Part shown: positions 20,601 to 36,024 of the stretch, piece after piece
How positions within the stretch are numbered: position 1 is the first letter of the stretch
How the letters are laid out: each line of letters starts with the position of its first letter
NCBI RefSeq assembly: GCF_029227915.1
Contig: NC_079884.1
Coordinates: 3,470,001-3,534,000, forward strand
Origin: Hydractinia symbiolongicarpus
Lineage: Eukaryota; Cnidaria; Hydrozoa; Anthoathecata; Hydractiniidae
Length of the DNA stretch: 64,000 bases
Direction: 5' to 3'
The notes under the pieces: generated by a model
The model's input: the letters and a program-made list of their open reading frames with translations, nothing else
What the model was told of the DNA's origin: nothing
The model's database searches: none
Made by a program: the position numbers and the translations under genes

Positions 20601-22436
20601 TCAGCGTCTCATCAAAAATGAAAACCTTTTTGAAAACTACAAGTCTCATGCGTTTTAGTGGTGAAAAGATAATTTAAAAAATCGTTTTGGAAATGAGTTT
20701 ACTCACAGGGTACTTTCTTTGTATACATTCGACTATACCGGCCAAGCCCGGGATTTACGGGAAATCGCGGGTTTTCGTTTGCCGGCGATTAAACTGCTTT
20801 TATTCAGCGTCTCATCAAAAATGAAAACATTCTTGAAAACTACAAGTCTCATGCGTTTTAGTGGTGAAATAATAATTTAAAAAATCGTTTGGGAAATGAG
20901 ACTACTCCCTGGGTACTTTCTTTGTATACTTTTGACTATACGGGCAGAGTCCAGGATTTACGGGAAATCGCAGGTTTTCGTTTGCCGGCGATTAAACTTC
21001 TTTTATTCAGCGTCTCATCAAAAATGAAAACATTTTTAAAAACTACAAGTCTCATGCGTTTTAGTGGTGAAAAAGTAATTTAAAAAATCGTTCGGGAAAT
21101 GAGTTTACTCACAGGGTACTTTCTTTGTATACTTTTGACTATACGGGCCAAGCCGGGATTTACGGGAAATCGCGGGTTTTCGTTTGCCGGCGATTAAACT
21201 TCTTTTATTCAGCGTCTCATCAAAAATGAAAACATTTTTAAAAACTACAAGTCTTATGCGTTTTAGTGGTGAAAAAATAATTTAAAAAATCGTTCTGGAA
21301 ATGAGTTTACTCACAGGGTACTTTCTTTGTATACATTCGACTATACGGGCCAAGCCCGGTATTTACGGGAAATCGCGGGTTTTCGTTTGCCGGCGATTAA
21401 ACTTCTTTTATTCAGCGTCTCATCAAAAATGAAAACATTTTTAAAAACTACAAGTCTTATGCGTTTTAGTGGTGAAAAAATAATTTAAAAAATCGTTAGG
21501 GAAATGAGTTTACTCCCTGGGTAATTTCTTTGTATACTTTGGACTATACGGGCCAAGCCCGGGATATACGGGAAATCGCGGGTTTTCGTTTGCCGGCGAT
21601 TAAACTTCTTTTATTCAGCGTCCCATCAAATATGAAAATATTTTTGAGAACTGCAAGTCTCATGCGTTTAGTGGTAAAGAAATAATATAAAAAATCGTTC
21701 GGGAAATGAGTTTACTCCCTGGGTACTTTCTTTGTATACTTTTGACTATACGGGCCGAGTCCGGGATTTACGGGAAATCGCGGATTTTCGTTTGCCGGCG
21801 ATTAAACTTCTTTTATTCAGCGTCCCATCAAATATGAAAATATTTTTAAAAACTACAAGTCTCATGCGTTTAGTGGTAAAAAAATAATATAAAAAATCGT
21901 TCGGGAAATGAGTTTACTCCCTGGGTACTTTATTTGTATACTTTTGACTATACGGGCCAAGCCTGGGATATACGGGAAATCGCGGGTTTTCGTTTGCCAG
22001 CGATTAAACTTCTTTTATTCAGCGTCTCATCAAAAATGAAAACATTTTTAAAAACTACAAGTCTTATGCGTTTTAGTGGTGAAAAAATAATTTAAAAAAT
22101 CGTTAGGGAAATGAGTTTACTCCCTGGGTAATTTCTTTGTATACTTTGGACTATACGGGCCAAGCCCGGGATATACGGGAAATCGCGGGTTTTCGTTTGC
22201 CGGCGATTAAACTTCTTTTATTCAGCGTCCCATCAAATATGAAAATATTTTTGAGAACTGCAAGTCTCATGCGTTTAGTGGTAAAGAAATAATATAAAAA
22301 ATCGTTCGGGAAATGAGTTTACTCCCTGGGTACTTTCTTTGTATACTTTTGACTATACGGGCCGAGTCCGGGATTTACGGGAAATCGCGGATTTTCGTTT
22401 GCCGGCGATTAAACTTCTTTTATTCAGCGTCCCATC

Positions 22437-25400
22437 AAAAATGAAAACATTTTTAAAAACTACAAGTCTCATGGGCTTTAGTGGTGAAATAGTAATTTAA
22501 AAAATCGTTTGGGAAATGAGTTTACTCCCTGGGTACTTTCTTTGTATACTTTTGACTATACGGGCCGAGTACGGGATTTACGGGAAATTGCGGGTTTTCG
22601 TTTGCCGGCGATTAAACTTCTTTTATTCAACGTCTCATCAAAAATGAAAACATTTTTAAAAACTACAAGTCTCATGGGCTTTAGTGGTGAAATAGTAATT
22701 TAAAAAATCGTTTGGGAAATGAGTTTACTCCCTGGGTACTTTCTTTGTATACTTTTGACTATACGGGCCGAGACCAAGATTTACGGGAAGTCGCGGGTTT
22801 TCGTTTGCCGGCGATTAAACTTCTTTTATTCAGGGTCTCATCAAAAATGAAAACATTTTTAAAAACTACAAGTCTCATGGGCTTTAATGGTGAAATAATA
22901 ATTTAAAAAATCGTTCGGGAAATGAGTTTACTCCCTGGGTACTTTCTTTGTATACTTTTGACTATACGGGCCAGGCCCGGGATATACGGGAAATCGCGGG
23001 ATTTCGTTTGCCGGCGATTAAACCTCTTTCATTAAGCGTCTCATCAAAAATGAAAACATTTTTAAAAACTACAAGTCTCATGCGTTTTAGTGGTGAAAAA
23101 ATAATTTAAAAAATCGTTCGGGAAATGAGTTTACTCCCTGGGTACTTTCTTTGTATACTTTTGACTATACGGGCCGAGTCCAGGATTTACGGGAAATCGC
23201 AGGTTTTCGTTTGCCGGCGATTAAACTTCTTTTATTCAGCGTCTTATCAAAAATGAAAACATTTTTAAAAACTACAAGTCTCATGCGTTTTAGTGGTGAA
23301 AAAGTAATTTAAAAAATCGTTCGGGAAATGAGTTTACTCCCTGGGTACTTTCTTTGTATACTTTTGAATATACGGGCCAAGCCGGTATTTACGGGAAATC
23401 GCGGGTTTTCGTTTGCCGGCGATTAAACTTCTTTTATTCAGCGTCTCATCAAAAATGAAAACATTTTTAAAAACTACAAGTCTCATGCGTTTTAGTGGTA
23501 AAAAAAAAATTTAAAAAATCGTTCGGGAAATGAGTTTACTCCCTGGGTACTTTCTTTGTATACATTCGACTATACGGGCCAAGCCCCGGATTTACGGGAA
23601 AACGCGGGATTTCGTTTGCCGGCGATTAAACCTCTTTCATTAAGCGTCTCATCAAAAATGAAAACATTTTGAAAACTACAAGTCTCATGCGTTTTAGTGG
23701 TGAAAAAATAATTTAAAAAATCGTTCGGGAAATGAGTTTACTCTCTGGGTACTTTCTTTGTATACTTTTTACTATACGGGCCGAGTCCGGGATTTACGGG
23801 AAATCGCGGATTTTCGTTTGCCGGCGATTAAACTTCTTTTATTCAGCGTCCCATCAAATATGAAAATATTTTTGAGAACTGCAAGTCTCATGCATTTAGT
23901 GGTAAAAAAATAATATAAAAAATCGTTCGGGAAATGAGTTTACTCCCTGGGTACTTTCTTTGTATACTTTTGACTATACGGGCCAGGCCCGGGATATACG
24001 GGAAATCGCGGGTTTTCGTTTGCCGGCGATTAAACTTCTTTTATTCAGCGTCTCATCAAAAATGAAAACATTTTTAAAAACTACAAGTCTTATGCGTTTT
24101 AGTGGTGGAAAAATAATTTAAAAAATCGTTCTGAAAATGAGTTTACTCCCTGGGTACTTTCTTTGTATACTTTTGACTATACGGGCCGAGTCCGGGATTT
24201 AGGGAAATCGCAGGTTTTCGTTTGCCGGCGATTAAACTGCTTTTATTCAGCGTCTCATCAAAAATGAAAACATTTTTAAAAACTACAAGTCTCATGGGCT
24301 TTAGTGGTGAAATAGTAATTTAAAAAATCGTTTGGGAAATGAGTTTACTCCCTGGGTACTTTCTTTGTATACTTTTGACTATACGGGCCGAGTACGGGAT
24401 TTACGGGAAATTGCGGGTTTTCGTTTGCCGGCGATTAAACTTCTTTTATTCAACGTCTCATCAAAAATGAAAACATTTTTAAAAACTACAAGTCTCATGG
24501 GCTTTAGTGGTGAAATAGTAATTTAAAAAATCGTTTGGGAAATGAGTTTACTCCCTGGGTACTTTCTTTGTATACTTTTGACTATACGGGCCGAGACCAA
24601 GATTTACGGGAAGTCGCGGGTTTTCGTTTGCCGGCGATTAAACTTCTTTTATTCAGGGTCTCATCAAAAATGAAAACATTTTTAAAAACTACAAGTCTCA
24701 TGGGCTTTAATGGTGAAATAATAATTTAAAAAATCGTTCGGGAAATGAGTTTACTCCCTGGGTACTTTCTTTGTATACTTTTGACTATACGGGCCAGGCC
24801 CGGGATATACGGGAAATCGCGGGTTTTCGTTTGCCGGCGATTAAACTTCTTTTATTCAGCGTCTCATCAAAAATGAAAACATTTTTAAAAACTACAAGTC
24901 TTATGCGTTTTAGTGGTGAAAAAATAATTTAAAAAATCGTTCTGAAAATGAGTTTACTCCCTGGGTACTTTCTTTGTATACTTTTGACTATACGGGCCGA
25001 GTCCGGGATTTAGGGAAATCGCAGGTTTTCGTTTGCCGGCGATTAAACTGCTTTTATTCAGCGTCTCATCAAAAATGAAAACATTTTTAAAAACTACAAG
25101 TCTCATGGGCTTTAGTGGTGAAATAGTAATTTAAAAAATCGTTTGGGAAATGAGTTTACTCCCTGGGTACTTTCTTTGTATACTTTTGACTATACGGGCC
25201 GAGACCGGGATTTACGGGAAGTCGCGGGTTTTCGTTTGCCGGCGATTAAACTGCTTTTATTCAGGGTCTCATTAAAAATGAAAACATTTTTAAAAACTAC
25301 AAGTCTCATGGGCTTTAATGGTGAAAAAATAATTTAAAAAATCGTTCGGGAAATGAGTTTACACCTTGGATACTTTCTTTGTATACTTTTCACCATACGG

Positions 25401-27502
25401 GCCGAGTCCAGGATTTACGGGAAATCGCAGGTTTTCGTTTGCCGGCGATTAAACTTCTTTCATTCAGCGTCTCATCAAAAATGAAAACATTTATGAAAAC
25501 TACAAGTCTCATGCGTTTTAGTGGTGAAAAAATAATTGAAAAAGTCGTTCGGGAAATGAGTTTACTCCCTGGGTACTTTCTTTGTATACTTTTGATTATA
25601 CGGACCGAGTCCGGGGTTTACGGGAAATGGCGGGTTTTTGTTTGCCGGCGATTAAACTTCTTTTATTCAGCGTCTCATCAAAAATGAAAACCTTTTTGAA
25701 AACTACAAGTCTCATGCGTTTTAGTGGTGAAAAGATAATTTAAAAAATCGTTTTGGAAATGAGTTTACTCACAGGGTACTTTCTTTGTATACATTCGACT
25801 ATACCGGCCAAGCCCGGGATTTACGGGAAATCGCGGGTTTTCGTTTGCCGGCGATTAAACTGCTTTTATTCAGCGTCTCATCAAAAATGAAAACATTCTT
25901 GAAAACTACAAGTCTCATGCGTTTTAGTGGTGAAATAATAATTTAAATAATCGTTTGGGAAATGAGACTACTCCCTGGGTACTTTCTTTGTATACTTTTG
26001 ACTATACGGGCAGAGTCCAGGATTTACGGGAAATCGCAGGTTTTCGTTTGCCGGCGATTAAACTTCTTTTATTCAGCGTCTCATCAAAAATGAAAACATT
26101 TTTAAAAACTACAAGTCTCATGCGTTTTAGTGGTGAAAAAGTAATTTAAAAAATCGTTCGGGAAATGAGTTTACTCACAGGGTACTTTCTTTGTATACTT
26201 TTGACTATACGGGCCAAGCCGGGATTTACGGGAAATCGCGGGTTTTCGTTTGCCGGCGATTAAACTTCTTTTATTCAGCGTCTCATCAAAAATGAAAACA
26301 TTTTTAAAAACTACAAGTCTTATGCGTTTTAGTGGTGAAAAAATAATTTAAAAAATCGTTCTGGAAATGAGTTTACTCACAGGGTACTTTCTTTGTATAA
26401 ATTCGACTATACGGGCCAAGCCCGGTATTTACGGGAAATCGCGGGTTTTCGTTTGCCGGCGATTAAACTTCTTTTATTCAGCGTCTCATCAAAAATGAAA
26501 ACATTTTTAAAAACTACAAGTCTTATGCGTTTTAGTGGTGAAAAAATAATTTAAAAAATCGTTAGGGAAATGAGTTTACTCCCTGGGTAATTTCTTTGTA
26601 TACTTTGGACTATACGGGCCAAGCCCGGGATATACGGGAAATCGCGGGTTTTCGTTTGCCGGCGATTAAACTTCTTTTATTCAGCGTCCCATCAAATATG
26701 AAAATATTTTTGAGAACTGCAAGTCTCATGCGTTTAGTGGTAAAGAAATAATATAAAAAATCGTTCGGGAAATGAGTTTACTCCCTGGGTACTTTCTTTG
26801 TATACTTTTGACTATACGGGCCGAGTCCGGGATTTACGGGAAATCGCGGATTTTCGTTTGCCGGCGATTAAACTTCTTTTATTCAGCGTCCCATCAAATA
26901 TGAAAATATTTTTAAAAACTACAAGTCTCATGCGTTTAGTGGTAAAAAAATAATATAAAAAATCGTTCGGGAAATGAGTTTACTCCCTGGGTACTTTATT
27001 TGTATACTTTTGACTATACGGGCCAAGCCTGGGATATACGGGAAATCGCGGGTTTTCGTTTGCCAGCGATTAAACTTCTTTTATTCAGCGTCTCATCAAA
27101 AATGAAAACATTTTTAAAAACTACAAGTCTTATGCGTTTTAGTGGTGAAAAAATAATTTAAAAAATCGTTAGGGAAATGAGTTTACTCCCTGGGTAATTT
27201 CTTTGTATACTTTGGACTATACGGGCCAAGCCCGGGATATACGGGAAATCGCGGGTTTTCGTTTGCCGGCGATTAAACTTCTTTTATTCAGCGTCCCATC
27301 AAATATGAAAATATTTTTGAGAACTGCAAGTCTCATGCGTTTAGTGGTAAAGAAATAATATAAAAAATCGTTCGGGAAATGAGTTTACTCCCTGGGTACT
27401 TTCTTTGTATACTTTTGACTATACGGGCCGAGTCCGGGATTTACGGGAAATCGCGGATTTTCGTTTGCCGGCGATTAAACTTCTTTTATTCAGCGTCCCA
27501 TC
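22437..27502 (+). repeat. 5,066-bp higher-order unit, copy 2
   Basis: This is the tandem partner of 17371-22436. The joint at about 22,431-22,437 is a hybrid monomer: its left part is the GCGTCCCATC subtype and its right part the AAAAATGAAAAC / TCATGGGC subtype, joined within CATCAAA at the foot of the hairpin. Differences from copy 1 include T for C at 25636, A for C in TTTGTATAAATTCG (about 26399) and T for A near 25946. Confidence 0.85.
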
Positions 27503-30500
27503 AAATATGAAAATATTTTTAAAAACTACAAGTCTCATGCGTTTAGTGGTAAAAAAATAATATAAAAAATCGTTCGGGAAATGAGTTTACTCCCTGGGTA
27601 CTTTATTTGTATACTTTTGACTATACGGGCCAAGCCTGGGATATACGGGAAATCGCGGGTTTTCGTTTGACAGCGATTAAACTTCTTTTATTCTGCGTCT
27701 CATCAAAAATGAAAACATTTTTAAAAACTACAAGTCTTATGCGTTTTAGTGGTGAAAAAATAATTTAAAAAATCGTTCTGGAAATGAGTTTACTCCCTGG
27801 GTACTTTCTTTGTATACTTTTGACTATACGGGCCGAGTCCGGGATTTAGGGAAATCGCAGGTTTTCGTTTGCCGGCGATTAAACTGCTTTTATTCAGCGT
27901 CTCATCAAAAATGAAAACATTTTTGAAAACTACAAGTCTCATGCGTTTTAGTGGTGAAATAATAATTTAAAAAATCGTTTGTGAAATGAGTTTACTCCCT
28001 GGTTACTTTCTTTGTATACTTTTGACTATACGGACCGAGTCCAGGATTTACGGGAAATCGCAGGTTTTCGTTTGCCGGCGATTAAACTTCTTTTATTCAG
28101 CGTCTTATCAAAAATGAAAACATTTTTAAAAACTACAAGTCTCATGCGTTTTAGTGGTGAAAAAGTAATTTAAAAAATCGTTCGGGAAATGAGTTTACTC
28201 CCTGGGTACTTTCTTTGTATACTTTTGAATATACGGGCCAAGCCGGGATTTACGGGAAATCGCGGGTTTTCGTTTGCCGGCGATTAAACTTCTTTTATTC
28301 AGCGTCTCATCAAAAATGAAAACATTTTTAAAAACTACAGGTCTTATGAGTTATAGTGGTGAAAAAATAATTAAATAAATCGTTCTGGAAATGAGTTTAC
28401 TCACATGGTACTTTCTTTGTATACATTCGACTATACGGGCCAAGCCCGGGATTTACGAGAAATCGCGGGTTTTCGTTTTCCGGCGATTAAACCTCTTTTA
28501 TTAAGCGTCTCATCAAAAATGAAAACATTTTTGAAAACTACAAGTCTCATGCGTTTTAGTGGTGAAAAAAAAATTTAAAAAATCGTTCGGGAAATGAGTT
28601 TACTCCCTGGGTACTTTCTTTGTATACATTCGACTATACGGGCCAAGCCCCAGATTTACGGGAAAACGCGGGATTTCGTTTGCCGGCGATTAAACCTCTT
28701 TCATTAAGCGTCTCATCAAAAATGAAAACATTTTTAAAAACTACAAGTCTCATGCGTTTTAGTGGTGAAAAAATAATTTAAAAAATCGTTCGGGAAATGA
28801 GTTTACTCCCTGGGTACTTTCTTTGTATACTTTTGACTATACGGGCCGAGTCCAGGATTTACGGGAAATCGCAGGTTTTCGTTTGCCGGCGATTAAACTT
28901 CTTTTATTCAGCGTCTTATCAAAAATGAAAACATTTTTAAAAACTACAAGTCTCATGCGTTTTAGTGGTGAAAAAGTAATTTAAAAAATCGTTCGGGAAA
29001 TGAGTTTACTCCCTGGGTACTTTCTTTGTATACTTTTGAATATACGGGCCAAGCCGGTATTTACGGGAAATCGCGGGTTTTCGTTTGCCGGCGATTAAAC
29101 TTCTTTTATTCAGCGTCTCATCAAAAATGAAAACATTTTTAAAAACTACAAGTCTCATGCGTTTTAGTGGTAAAAAAAAAAATTAAAAAATCGTTCGGGA
29201 AATGAGTTTACTCCCTGGGTACTTTCTTTGTATACATTCGACTATACGGGCCAAGCCCCGGATTTACGGGAAAACGCGGGATTTCGTTTGCCGGCGATTA
29301 AACCTCTTTCATTAAGCGTCTCATCAAAAATGAAAACATTTTGAAAACTACAAGTCTCATGCGTTTTAGTGGTGAAAAAATAATTTAAAAAATCGTTCGG
29401 GAAATGAGTTTACTCTCTGGGTACTTTCTTTGTATACTTTTTACTATACGGACCGAGTCCGGGATTTACGGGAAATCGCGGATTTTCGTTTGCCGGCGAT
29501 TAAACTTCTTTTATTCAGCGTCCCATCAAATATGAAAATATTTTTGAGAACTGCAAGTCTCATGCGTTTAGTGGTAAAAAAGTAATATAAAAAATCGTTC
29601 GGGAAATGAGTTTACTCCCTGGGTACTTTCTTTGTATACTTTTGACTATACGGGCCAGGCCCGGGATATACGGGAAATCGCGGGTTTTCGTTTGCCGGCG
29701 ATTAAACTTCTTTTATTCAGCGTCTCATCAAAAATGAAAACATTTTTAAAAACTACAAGTCTTATGCGTTTTAGTGGTGGAAAAATAATTTAAAAAATCG
29801 TTCTGAAAATGAGTTTACTCCCTGGGTACTTTCTTTGTATACTTTTGACTATACGGGCCGAGTCCTGGATTTAGGGAAATCGCAGGTTTTCGTTTGCCGG
29901 CGATTAAACTGCTTTTATTCAGCGTCTCATCAAAAATGAAAACATTTTTAAAAACTACAAGTCTCATGGGCTTTAGTGGTGAAATAGTAAATTAAAAAAT
30001 CGTTTGGGAAATGAGTTTACTCCCTGGGTACTTTCTTTGTATACTTTTGACTATACGGGCCGAGTACGGGATTTACGGGAAATTGCGGGTTTTCGTTTGC
30101 CGGCGATTAAACTTCTTTTATTCAACGTCTCATCAAAAATGAAAACATTTTTAAAAACTACAAGTCTCATGGGCTTTAGTGGTGAAATAGTAATTTAAAA
30201 AATCGTTTGGGAAATGAGTTTACTCCCTGGGTACTTTCTTTGTATACTTTTGACTATACGGGCCGAGACCAAGATTTACGGGAAGTCGCGGGTTTTCGTT
30301 TGCCGGCGATTAAACTTCTTTTATTCAGGGTCTCATCAAAAATGAAAACATTTTTAAAAACTACAAGTCTCATGGGCTTTAATGGTGAAATAATAATTTA
30401 AAAAATCGTTCGGGAAATGAGTTTACTCCCTGGGTACTTTCTTTGTATACTTTTGACTATACGGGCCAGGCCCGGGATATACGGGAAATCGCGGGATTTC

Positions 30501-33500
30501 GTTTGCCGGCGATTAAACCTCTTTCATTAAGCGTCTCATCAAAAATGAAAACATTTTTAAAAACTACAAGTCTTATGCGTTTTAGTGGTGAAAAAATAAT
30601 TTAAAAAATCGTTCTGAAAATGAGTTTACTCCCTGGGTACTTTCTTTGTATACTTTTGACTATACGGGCCGAGTCCGGGATTTAGGGAAATCGCAGGTTT
30701 TCGTTTGCCGGCGATTAAACTGCTTTTATTCAGCGTCTCATCAAAAATGAAAACATTTTTAAAAAGTACAAGTCTCATGGGCTTTAGTGGTGAAATAGTA
30801 ATTTAAAAAATCGTTTGGGAAATGAGTTTACTCCCTGGGTACTTTCTTTGTATACTTTTGACTATACGGGCCGAGACCGGGATTTACGGGAAGTCGCGGG
30901 TTTTCGTTTGCCGGCGATTAAACTTCTTTTATTCAGGGTCTCATTAAAAATGAAAACATTTTTAAAAACTACAAGTCTCATGGGCTTTAATGGTGAAATA
31001 ATAATTTAAAAAATCGTTCGGGAAATGAGTTTACACCTTGGATACTTTCTTTGTATACTTTTCACCATACGGGCCGAGTCCAGGATTTACGGGAAATCGC
31101 AGGTTTTCGTTTGCCGGCGATTAAACTTCTTTCATTCAGCGTCTCATCAAAAATGAAAACATTTATGAAAACTACAAGTCTCATGCGTTTTAGTGGTGAA
31201 AAAATAATTGAAAAAGTCGTTCGGGAAATGAGTTTACTCCCTGGGTACTTTCTTTGTATACTTTTGATTATACGGACCGAGTCCGGGGTTTACGGGAAAT
31301 GGCGGGTTTTCGTTTGCCGGCGATTAAACTTCTTTTATTCAGCGTCTCATCAAAAATGAAAACCTTTTTGAAAACTACAAGTCTCATGCGTTTTAGTGGT
31401 GAAAAGATAATTTAAAAAATCGTTTTGGAAATGAGTTTACTTACAGGGTACTTTCTTTGTATACATTCGACTATACCGGCCAAGCCCGGGATTTACGGGA
31501 AATCGCGGGTTTTCGTTTGCCGGCGATTAAACTGCTTTTATTCAGCGTCTCATCAAAAATGAAAACATTCTTGAAAACTACAAGTCTCATGCGTTTTAGT
31601 GGTGAAATAATAATTTAAAAAATCGTTTGGGAAATGAGTTTACTCCCTGGGTACTTTCTTTGTATACTTTTGACTATACGGGCAGAGTCCAGGATTTACG
31701 GGAAATCGCAGGTTTTCGTTTGCCGGCGATTAAACTTCTTTTATTCAGCGTCTCATCAAAAATGAAAACATTTTTAAAAACTACAAGTCTCATGCGTTTT
31801 AGTGGTGAAAAAGTAATTTAAAAAATCGTTCGGGAAATGAGTTTACTCACAGGGTACTTTCTTTGTATACTTTTGACTATACGGGCCAAGCCGGGATTTA
31901 CGGGAAATCGCGGGTTTTCGTTTGCCGGCGATTAAACTTCTTTTATTCAGCGTCTCATCAAAAATGAAAACATTTTTAAAAACTACAAGTCTTATGCGTT
32001 TTAGTGGTGAAAAAATAATTTAAAAAATCGTTCTGGAAATGAGTTTACTCACAGGGTACTTTCTTTGTATACTTTTGACTATACGGGCCGAGTCCGGGAT
32101 TTACGGGAAATCGCGGATTTTCGTTTGCCGGCGATTAAACTTCTTTTATTCAGCGTCCCATCAAATATGAAAATATTTTTGAAAACTACAAGTCTCATGC
32201 GTTTAGTGGTAAAAAAATAATATAAAAAATCGTTCGGGAAATGAGTTTACTCCCTGGGTACTTTATTTGTATACTTTTGACTATACGGGCCAAGCCTGGG
32301 ATATACGGGAAATCGCGGGTTTTCGTTTGCCAGCGATTAAACTGCTTTTATTCAGCGTCTCATCAAAAATGAAAACATTCTTGAAAACTACAAGTCTCAT
32401 GCGTTTTAGTGGTGAAATAATAATTTAAAAAATCGTTTGGGAAATGAGTTTACTCCCTGGGTACTTTCTTTGTATACTTTTGACTATACGGGCAGAGTCC
32501 AGGATTTACGGGAAATCGCAGGTTTTCGTTTGCCGGCGATTAAACTTCTTTTATTCAGCGTCTCATCAAAAATGAAAACATTTTTAAAAACTACCAATCT
32601 CATGCGTTTTAGTGGTGAAAAAGTAATTTAAAAAATCGTTCGGGAAATGAGTTTACTCACAGGGTACTTTCTTTGTATACTTTTGACTATACGGGCCAAG
32701 CCGGGATTTACGGGAAATCGCGGGTTTTCGTTTGCCGGCGATTAAACTTCTTTTATTCAGCGTCTCATCAAAAATGAAAACATTTTTAAAAACTACAAGT
32801 CTTATGCGTTTTAGTGGTGAAAAAATAATTTAAAAAATCGTTCTGGAAATGAGTTTACTCACAGGGTACTTTCTTTGTATACATTCGACTATACGGGCCA
32901 AGCCCGGTATTTACGGGAAATCGCGGGTTTTCGTTTGCCGGCGATTAAACTTCTTTTATTCAGCGTCCCATCAAATATGAAAATATTTTTGAGAACTGCA
33001 AGTCTCATGCGTTTAGTGGTAAAGAAATAATATAAAAAATCGTTCGGGAAATGAGTTTACTCCCTGGGTACTTTATTTGTATACTTTTGACTATACGGGC
33101 CAAGCCTGGGATATACGGGAAATCGCGGGTTTTCGTTTGCCAGCGATTAAACTTCTTTTATTCAGCGTCTCATCAAAAATGAAAACAATTTTAAAAACTA
33201 CAAGTCTTATGCGTTTTAGTGGTGAAAAAATAATTTAAAAAATCGTTCTGGAAATGAGTTTACTCCCTGGGTACTTTCTTTGTATACTTTTGACTATACG
33301 GGCCGAGTCCGGAATTTAGGGAAATCGCAGGTTTTCGTTTGCCGGCGATTAAACTGCTTTTATTCAGCGTCTCATCAAAAATGAAAACATTTTTGAAAAC
33401 TACAAGTCTCATGCGTTTTAGTGGTGAAATAATAATTTAAAAAATCGTTTGTGAAATGAGTTTACTCCCTGGTTACTTTCTTTGTATACTTTTGACTATA

Positions 33501-36024
33501 CGGACCGAGTCCAGGATTTACGGGAAATCGCAGGTTTTCGTTTGCCGGCGATTAAACTTCTTTTATTCAGCGTCTTATCAAAAATGAAAACATTTTTAAA
33601 AACTACAAGTCTCATGCGTTTTAGTGGTGAAAAAGTAATTTAAAAAATCGTTCGGGAAATGAGTTTACTCCCTGGGTACTTTCTTTGTATACTTTTGAAT
33701 ATACGGGCCAAGCCGGGATTTACGGGAAATCGCGGGTTTTCGTTTGCCGGCGATTAAACTTCTTTTATTCAGCGTCTCATCAAAAATGAAAACATTTTTA
33801 AAAACTACAGGTCTTATGAGTTATAGTGGTGAAAAAATAATTAAATAAATCGTTCTGGAAATGAGTTTACTCACAGGGTACTTTCTTTGTATACATTCGA
33901 CTATACGGGCCAAGCCCGGGATTTACGGGAAATCGCGGGTTTTCGTTTTCCGGCGATTAAACCTCTTTTATTAAGCGTCTCATCAAAAATGAAAACATTT
34001 TTGAAAACTACAAGTCTCATGCGTTTTAGTGGTGAAAAAAAAATTTAAAAAATCGTTCGAGATATGAGTTTACTCCCTGGGTACTTTCTTTGTATACATT
34101 CGACTATACGGGCCAAGCCCCAGATTTACGGGAAAACGCGGGATTTCGTTTGCCGGCGATTAAACCTCTTTCATTAAGCGTCTCATAGAAAATGAAAACA
34201 TTTTTAAAAACTACAAGTCTCATGCGTTTTAGTGGTGAAAAAATAATTTAAAAAATCGTTCGGGAAATGAGTTTACTCCCTGGGTACTTTCTTTGTATAC
34301 TTTTGACTATACGGGCCGAGTCCAGGATTTACGGGAAATCGCAGGTTTTCGTTTGCCGGCGATTAAACTTCTTTTATTCAGCGTCTTATCAAAAATGAAA
34401 ACATTTTTAAAAACTACAAGTCTCATGCGTTTTAGTGGTGAAAAAGTAATTTAAAAAATCGTTCGGGAAATGAGTTTACTCCCTGGGTACTTTCTTTGTA
34501 TACTTTTGAATATACGGGCCAAGCCCCGGATTTACGGGAAAACGCGGGATTTCGTTTGCCGGCGATTAAACCTCTTTCATTAAGCGTCTCATCAAAAATG
34601 AAAACATTTTGAAAACTACAAGTCTCATGCGTTTTAGTGGTGAAAAAATAATTTAAAAAATCGTTCGGGAAATGAGTTTACTCTCTGGGTACTTTCTTTG
34701 TATACTTTTTACTATACGGGCCGAGTCCGGGATTTACGGGAAATCGCGGATTTTCGTTTGCCGGCGATTAAACTTCTTTTATTCAGCGTCCCATCAAATA
34801 TGAAAATATTTTTGAGAACTGCAAGTCTCATGCGTTTAGTGGTAAAAAAGTAATATAAAAAATCGTTCGGGAAATGAGTTTACTCCCTGGGTACTTTCTT
34901 TGTATACTTTTGACTATACGGGCCAGGCCCGGGATATACGGGAAATCGCGGGTTTTCGTTTGCCGGCGATTAAACTTCTTTTATTCAGCGTCTCATCAAA
35001 AATGAAAACATTTTTAAAAACTACAAGTCTTATGCGTTTTAGTGGTGGAAAAATAATTTAAAAAATCGTTCTGAAAATGAGTTTACTCCCTGGGTACTTT
35101 CTTTGTATACTTTTGACTATACGGGCCGAGTCCGGGATTTAGGGAAATCGCAGGTTTTCGTTTGCCGGCGATTAAACTGCTTTTATTCAGCGTCTCATCA
35201 AAAATGAAAACATTTTTAAAAACTACAAGTCTCATGGGCTTTAGTGGTGAAATAGTAATTTAAAAAATCGTTTGGGAAATGAGTTTACTCCCTGGGTACT
35301 TTCTTTGTATACTTTTGACTATACGGGCCGAGTACGGGATTTACGGGAAATTGCGGGTTTTCGTTTGCCGGCGATTAAACTTCTTTTATTCAACGTCTCA
35401 TCAAAAATGAAAACATTTTTAAAAACTACAAGTCTCATGGGCTTTAGTGGTGAAATAGTAATTTAAAAAATCGTTTGGGAAATGAGTTTACTCCCTGGGT
35501 ACTTTCTTTGTATACTTTTGACTATACGGGCCGAGACCAAGATTTACGGGAAGTCGCGGGTTTTCGTTTGCCGGCGATTAAACTTCTTTTATTCAGGGTC
35601 TCATCAAAAATGAAAACATTTTTAAAAACTACAAGTCTCATGGGCTTTAATGGTGAAATAATAATTTAAAAAATCGTTCGGGAAATGAGTTTACTCCCTG
35701 GGTACTTTCTTTGTATACTTTTGACTATACGGGCCAGGCCCGGGATATACGGGAAATCGCGGGATTTCGTTTGCCGGCGATTAAACCTCTTTCATTAAGC
35801 GTCTCATCAAAAATGAAAACATTTTTAAAAACTACAAGTCTCATGCGTTTTAGTGGTGAAAAAATAATTTAAAAAATCGTTCGGGAAATGAGTTTACTCC
35901 CTGGGTACTTTCTTTGTATACTTTTGACTATACGGGCCGAGTCCAGGATTTACGGGAAATCGCAGGTTTTCGTTTGCCGGCGATTAAACTTCTTTTATTC
36001 AGCGTCTTATCAAAAATGAAAACA

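Larger units (their letters stand above)
17371..22436 (+). repeat. 5,066-bp higher-order unit, copy 1
   Basis: This unit aligns base for base with 22437-27502 at a constant offset of 5,066 bp, equal to 25 monomers. It contains two marker dimers (17443 and 19266), the TTTTCACCATACGGG monomer (20313), the GAGACTACTCCC monomer (20889) and two TACTTTGGAC monomers (about 21.5 and 22.1 kb). By eye the copies differ at only a handful of bases. A nested 1,823-bp (nine-monomer) repeat runs inside it, seen as 17443 versus 19266. Confidence 0.85.
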
